The notes under the pieces are model-generated. The model ran no database searches. It saw only the letters and a program-made list of their open reading frames with translations, and was not told where the DNA came from. The translations under genes were made by a program, and so were the position numbers. From NCBI GenBank assembly GCA_945861195.1, contig CAMATS010000039.1, positions 1-11,157 on the forward strand: a stretch of DNA of 11,157 nt, in the 5' to 3' direction. Every line of letters starts with the position of its first letter. Positions within the stretch are counted from its first letter, which is position 1. This document shows, one piece after another, positions 7,640-11,157 of the stretch. Source of the DNA: Rhodoferax sp. OV413. Lineage in GTDB: Bacteria; Pseudomonadota; Gammaproteobacteria; Burkholderiales; Burkholderiaceae_C.

Positions 7640-8575
7640 ATGCAGCACCTCTGGATTGACACTGATATGGGCTTTGACGACCTCGCGGCCGTGCTGCTGG
7701 TGGCCGCGCAGCCCAGCTGGCAGATCGACGGGCTGTCGCTGGTGGCCGGCAATGCGCCACTGGCGGTGGTAATCGACAACGCGCTGCGTAGCGCCGCCTA
7801 CTTTGGCTGGCGCATGCCCATCCACGCGGGGCGCGACCGGCCCCTGGCCTGCGCGCTGGTGACTGCGCAAAATATCCTGGGACTGGACGCCATGGCATCA
7901 GCGGGTCGCAGCTTGCCCCTGGCTCGCAGCCCCTTGGCCAGCACTGACGCCGTCGCTGCCCTAAGCACCTATCTCGCCGCTGCCGCTGCCCCGGTCACTA
8001 TTTTGGCGCTGGGGCCCTTAACCAATGTGGCGGCCGTGCTGCTGGCCCGCCCAGACCTGGCGTCGCAGGTTGGTCAGCTCCTGTGGATGGGTGGCAGCGC
8101 CGGCCCCGGCAACCACAGCGCCGCGGCTGAGTTCAATGCGGCGGTGGATCCTGAATCCGTTCAAACCGTTCTGGACCACCAGCTGCCCCTGCGCATGGTG
8201 GGCCTGGACGCCTGCCGCCAGGTACGGGTACACGCCCAGGACGCCCAGGCATTGCGTGCCCTTGGCACTGAGCGGGCCGGCCTGCTGGCTGACCTGCTGC
8301 TGGGCTATGTGCGCATCGCCAGCCCGGACGGCACCCTGCCCATGGCCCTGTACGACCCAACCGCGGCGGCGGCACTGGTGACACCCCAAGGCATGCAATG
8401 GCGCGCTGCCCACATGGTGGTGGAGCTCGCCGGCCACCACACGCGCGGCATGACGGTGCTGGAATGGCGCGTGCCCCGGCGCGCCCAAGCCAATGTATGG
8501 GTTGCCAGCCTGGCCGACGAGACCCTGTTGCGCGCACCCGTGCTGGATGGCCTGGCCAGCGCAGCCAGCGCCTAA
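7640..8575 (+). CDS. Nucleoside hydrolase (IunH/Rih family), variant active site
   Basis: Nucleoside hydrolases cleave the N-glycosidic bond of ribonucleosides to a free base and ribose, using a calcium ion in the active site. This one has 311 residues, standard length, and no signal peptide. The N-terminal calcium motif is DTDMGFDD with Asp7, Asp9, Asp13 and Asp14; the usual DxDPGxDD has Pro where Met10 stands here. Other family landmarks are VAGNAPL, ILALGPLTNVA (121-131), LLWMGGS, AAAEFNAAVDPES with Asn166, and LYDPTAAAAL with Asp239, the expected last calcium ligand. The residue before Asp239 is Tyr238, where the classical inosine-uridine enzymes have the leaving-group His (His241 of the Crithidia enzyme). 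The catalytic core is therefore intact, but base specificity probably differs from the inosine-uridine and pyrimidine groups. It sits 14 bases after the second ATPase and 13 bases before the deaminase-like gene, clearly in the same operon. No Shine-Dalgarno is evident at ATG 7640. Confidence 0.93.
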   Translation: MQHLWIDTDMGFDDLAAVLLVAAQPSWQIDGLSLVAGNAPLAVVIDNALRSAAYFGWRMPIHAGRDRPLACALVTAQNILGLDAMASAGRSLPLARSPLASTDAVAALSTYLAAAAAPVTILALGPLTNVAAVLLARPDLASQVGQLLWMGGSAGPGNHSAAAEFNAAVDPESVQTVLDHQLPLRMVGLDACRQVRVHAQDAQALRALGTERAGLLADLLLGYVRIASPDGTLPMALYDPTAAAALVTPQGMQWRAAHMVVELAGHHTRGMTVLEWRVPRRAQANVWVASLADETLLRAPVLDGLASAASA

Positions 8576-8588
8576 GACATAGCCCCCC

Positions 8589-9689
8589 ATGACAACCGAC
8601 ACCGACACCACCACAACACCCCTGCTGCAATTCTTGCGCGCCATGCCCAAGGTTGAAATCCATTGCCACCTTCTGGGCGCGGTGCGCCACAGCACCTTCA
8701 TGGACCTGGTGCGGGCGGCGGCCCTGCGGACCCACGCTGCCGGCGTGCCCATGCCGCTGACCGAGCAGGAAGCGAATGCGTTTTACATTCGGGGTGACAA
8801 GCCGGTCGGAGTGCTCAAGGCCCTGCGTGCACTCGATTCGCACCTGATTGCCAGCCCAGACGACCTGCACCGCTTGGTCTACGAGTATTTGGAAGACGCC
8901 GCAGCCCACAATGTGCAGCACGCCGAGTTTTCCTGGAACCCAACCGGGACAGCACGCGACTCGGGCATCGCCTACCCGCAGGCACTGGCCGCCATCGTGC
9001 GGGCCATCCATGACGCGCGGACCGACCATGGCATTCAGGGCTGGCTGATTGCCGCCATCGACCGCGAAGCCTCCGCCGACGATGCGGTGCAAATGGTCAG
9101 TTGGGTGACCCAGCACCGTCAGCCTGAGGTGCTGGGTATAGGCATCGACTACAGCGAGGTCAACCGGCCGCCAGAAATGTTTGCGCAAGCCTATGCCGAT
9201 GCACGCCGCGCTGGGCTCAAAACCACGGCACATGCGGGCGAGTTTGGCATGCCCTGGACCAATGTGCAGACCGCCGTTGAGCTACTGAAGGTAGACCGTA
9301 TCGACCACGGCTACACGGTCGTCGACCAACCAGACTTTGCCCGGCGTTGTGCCGACCGCGGCATCGTCTTCACGGTGGTGCCGACCAACTCTTTTTACCT
9401 GCGTACCCTGGCACCTGAGCGCTGGGCACTGGACCATCCGATCCGCCGCATGCCCGCCTTGGGCCTGAAAGTGCACCCGAATACCGATGACCCCACCCTG
9501 CACCTGGTCACGCCCACGCAAACCTGGCACATGATGGTGCGCGACTTTGGCTTCTCGCTGGACGACCTGCGAGGCTTCATGCTCAACGGGCTGGACGGGG
9601 CCTGGCTGGACGACAGCACCCGACGGGACTGGCGCAGCCAATTCGCCGCCGAATTTGACCGCCTGCGGGCCAAATTGATCAAGCCCTGA
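8589..9689 (+). CDS. Adenosine-deaminase-family enzyme, substrate uncertain
   Basis: This is a zinc-dependent deaminase of the adenosine/adenine deaminase family; the typical reaction removes the 6-amino group of a purine as ammonia. It has 366 residues, slightly longer than the usual 330-350. Zinc and catalytic residues are present: KVEIHCH (His25, His27), HAGE (His215, Glu218), DHG (His240) and NTDDP (Asp300, Asp301). However, the position of mouse ADA Asp19, which holds the ribose 5'-OH (HLDG), is Leu29 here (HLLG). The DLAGDE loop, whose Gly contacts the purine, reads DYSEVN (187-192). FSWNPT (114-119) replaces the usual RxSP-type strand. It is therefore probably an active amidohydrolase but may not use ordinary adenosine. 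It is the last gene of the operon. No Shine-Dalgarno is seen at ATG 8589. Its final 11 bases overlap the end of the convergent phosphoribosyltransferase gene. Calling it add would overstate the evidence. Confidence 0.88.
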   Translation: MTTDTDTTTTPLLQFLRAMPKVEIHCHLLGAVRHSTFMDLVRAAALRTHAAGVPMPLTEQEANAFYIRGDKPVGVLKALRALDSHLIASPDDLHRLVYEYLEDAAAHNVQHAEFSWNPTGTARDSGIAYPQALAAIVRAIHDARTDHGIQGWLIAAIDREASADDAVQMVSWVTQHRQPEVLGIGIDYSEVNRPPEMFAQAYADARRAGLKTTAHAGEFGMPWTNVQTAVELLKVDRIDHGYTVVDQPDFARRCADRGIVFTVVPTNSFYLRTLAPERWALDHPIRRMPALGLKVHPNTDDPTLHLVTPTQTWHMMVRDFGFSLDDLRGFMLNGLDGAWLDDSTRRDWRSQFAAEFDRLRAKLIKP

Positions 9690-10407
9690 CGACCCAGCCT
9701 TCCGGCACGGCTTGCAACAAGGGGCTGTCAAACACCTTGGCCACCGAGGCGCTGCGGACCGGGCCGAGCCGGTCGGCCCAGCGGCGGCCCTGGCACATGG
9801 CCACGCCACAGCCCACCACGTTGCCGCCCAATGCCGTGACGAGGTCCCAGGCCGCCGCCATCGTGGTCCCGGTGCTCAAGGCGTCGTCGATGATGACCAG
9901 CCGCTGGCCAGCCAGCAAGGGCAGCAGGTTGGGATCCAGGTAGATCCGCTTGCCGGGGGTGGGTGAGGTGATCGACTGGACCGGCGTTGACAGCGTGTCG
10001 TCGTACCAAAACTTGCGTGAGTAGCCCATGGGCAAAAAGCGCGTGTGGCCCAGGGCCACGGCCACAATCGGCGCCAAAGACAAACCCAGCGTAGGCAAAC
10101 CCACCAGCAAGTCTGGCTTGTAAGGCCCAAGCGCCTGGGCCAGCATCTCGCCCAAAGTTTGTACCACGGGCATGGCCGCATGGTTCACCAGCAGCGAGGC
10201 CACGGCCTGCGTCGGGTCGGCCCCAAGTTGGCGGATCGGCAAGCGCAGCACACGGCCATCGGGCAAGCGCGCCGGGTAGCCAAACTGCCAGGGTCCACTG
10301 GGCGCAGCCGATGGATCGGCCGACACAATGCTTTGCCAATAAGGCGTGGTGGGCTCGGTGAAGTGCCGTTGCAGGGGGCTGGGGCCGTGGGTGTCGGGCT
10401 CAGCCAT
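9679..10407 (-). CDS. Type I phosphoribosyltransferase, base specificity unknown
   Basis: This protein has 242 residues with the PRPP-binding motif of type I phosphoribosyltransferases, VIIDDALSTGTTM (171-183), preceded by the pyrophosphate-loop-like strand PDLLVGLPTLGLSLAP (98-113). The layout resembles adenine/xanthine phosphoribosyltransferases, which join a free base to PRPP to make a nucleotide. The protein is longer than the roughly 180-residue Apt because of about 95 N-terminal residues before the core. The hood is not recognisable enough to name the base. The start ATG 10407 overlaps the stop of the upstream alpha/beta hydrolase by 8 bases, and no Shine-Dalgarno is seen, so it is probably translated by coupling. 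Its stop overlaps the deaminase gene end (9679-9689). A base released by the neighbouring nucleoside hydrolase would be a logical substrate, but it is on the opposite strand and not in the same transcript. It could also be a PRTase-fold protein with another role. Confidence 0.82.
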   Translation of the reverse strand: MAEPDTHGPSPLQRHFTEPTTPYWQSIVSADPSAAPSGPWQFGYPARLPDGRVLRLPIRQLGADPTQAVASLLVNHAAMPVVQTLGEMLAQALGPYKPDLLVGLPTLGLSLAPIVAVALGHTRFLPMGYSRKFWYDDTLSTPVQSITSPTPGKRIYLDPNLLPLLAGQRLVIIDDALSTGTTMAAAWDLVTALGGNVVGCGVAMCQGRRWADRLGPVRSASVAKVFDSPLLQAVPEGWVVRA

Positions 10408-11157
10408 GGTTTGACAGCAGCGCCAAAGCCAATTGGTTCACCCGCGTGCCGGGGCGGGCCAGCGCGCCCAGCATGCTGAAGTGGTTGAAGCCCAGCACCT
10501 CCTCGCACACCGGCACCACGCGGCGGCCCCAGGCCTGCTGGATCAGGCGGTTTTGTAATAAAAAAGCTTCGCTCTCGTCGCCCCCTGCCACTGAGAACAG
10601 TTGACCACGCCCAGCAGCCACGCCGGGCGAGGGCAGGCAGGCAGGGCTGGCTTTGCGGGACTGGGCCGGCGTCAGGCGCAGATCGGGTTGCAGGTGCGGC
10701 GTGCGGCGGATGGAGTCGAGCTCATACAAACCCGAGATCGACAAGGCGTTGCGCACCAACCGGGGCGGCAAATCGGCCGCCCAGCGCTGCCACTGACAGG
10801 CCAGCAGCATCGCTGCGAGATGACCGCCCGCTGAATGGCCGGCCACCGTGATGCGCTTCGGGTCGCCGCCGTGCTGCGCCACGTGGCGCCAGGTCCAGGC
10901 CAGCGCACGCACCATCTGCAGCACGATCTGCGGCACCGTCACTGCCGGGCATAGTGCGTAATTGGGCACCACCACGCAGGCGCCGGTCTGAGTAAACGGC
11001 GGGGCTACAAACGAGTGGTCGGCCTTGTCGAGACCGCGCCAGTAGCCACCATGCAAAAACACCAATACCGGCGCGGGCGATGTAACAGCCACAGCCGGGA
11101 ACAGGTCAAGGGTTTCATTGGCGCCGGCGCCATAGGGCACATCGAGTAGGCAGGCCT
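10400..11157 (-). CDS. Alpha/beta hydrolase (esterase / arylformamidase-like), 5' end cut by window edge
   Basis: This is a serine hydrolase of the alpha/beta fold. The frame stays open to the window edge: the codons before the GTG at 11140 read ACLLD and join a conserved-looking LLDVPYGAGANETLDLF, so the GTG is not the start. About 251 residues are visible. Motifs are the oxyanion-hole HGGYWRG (35-41 of the visible part), the nucleophile elbow GHSAGGH with Ser108 (10832-10834), a likely acid Asp193 in AGGDESEAF, and the catalytic His225 in FNHFSML near the C-terminus. This arrangement fits the Aes/BD-FAE esterase group and the kynurenine formamidase (AFMID-like) branch. Which ester or amide is cut cannot be told. 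It is probably cytosolic, but the true N-terminus is not visible. It forms a two-gene transcript with the phosphoribosyltransferase, overlapping it by 8 bases. Confidence 0.85.
   Translation of the reverse strand, partial: ACLLDVPYGAGANETLDLFPAVAVTSPAPVLVFLHGGYWRGLDKADHSFVAPPFTQTGACVVVPNYALCPAVTVPQIVLQMVRALAWTWRHVAQHGGDPKRITVAGHSAGGHLAAMLLACQWQRWAADLPPRLVRNALSISGLYELDSIRRTPHLQPDLRLTPAQSRKASPACLPSPGVAAGRGQLFSVAGGDESEAFLLQNRLIQQAWGRRVVPVCEEVLGFNHFSMLGALARPGTRVNQLALALLSNHG

Noticed and set aside
8133..9233. A 366-codon minus-strand frame across the hydrolase and deaminase genes
   Set aside because: It spans two real genes on the other strand and shows no coherent domain; explained by GC-rich codon structure.
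9681..9728. Hairpin near the deaminase/phosphoribosyltransferase junction
   Set aside because: Matching arms such as AAGCC/GGCTT are only five bases long with a long loop and no T run; chance in GC-rich sequence.
11138..11140. GTG as the start of the alpha/beta hydrolase
   Set aside because: The frame stays open upstream and the preceding residues continue a conserved-looking LLDVPYG segment, so the start lies beyond the window.

Overview
The window is GC-rich (visibly above 60%, not computed), densely coding bacterial DNA. Protein style, codon use, the long GC-driven antisense frames and the gene order suggest a betaproteobacterium, most likely of the Comamonadaceae (Rhodoferax/Polaromonas/Acidovorax type). 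That placement is an impression, not a measured result. Eleven protein genes are visible: nine complete and one cut off at each edge. I see no RNA gene, insertion sequence, CRISPR array or long repeat. No gene-free stretch reaches 300 bases; the longest is the 131-base divergent gap at 2170-2300.

Left to right: (1) the 3' part of a GMP reductase gene (guaC) on the + strand, ending at 939. (2) A convergent minus-strand M20 amidohydrolase of the hippurate hydrolase type (982-2169). (3) A seven-gene plus-strand operon (2301-9689), transcribed divergently from the amidohydrolase. It encodes a complete family-5 (dipeptide/oligopeptide type) ABC importer: periplasmic binding protein, two permeases and two ATPases. 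These are followed by a nucleoside hydrolase and an adenosine-deaminase-family enzyme. Three gene junctions are 4-base ATGA overlaps and the last two gaps are 13-14 bases. (4) A minus-strand pair (9679 to the right edge): an alpha/beta hydrolase that runs off the window and an overlapping type I phosphoribosyltransferase. The phosphoribosyltransferase meets the deaminase gene tail to tail with an 11-base overlap.

The common theme is purine and nucleoside salvage: GMP reductase, nucleoside hydrolase, adenosine-deaminase-like enzyme and phosphoribosyltransferase. The unusual point is that the nucleoside enzymes share an operon with a peptide-class importer and sit next to an amide-cleaving deacylase. 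Both nucleoside enzymes also lack residues that contact ribose or the leaving base in the well-studied family members. I infer a dedicated route for importing and dismantling a nucleoside-like compound, possibly one with an acyl or aminoacyl group. The substrate cannot be read from the sequence.
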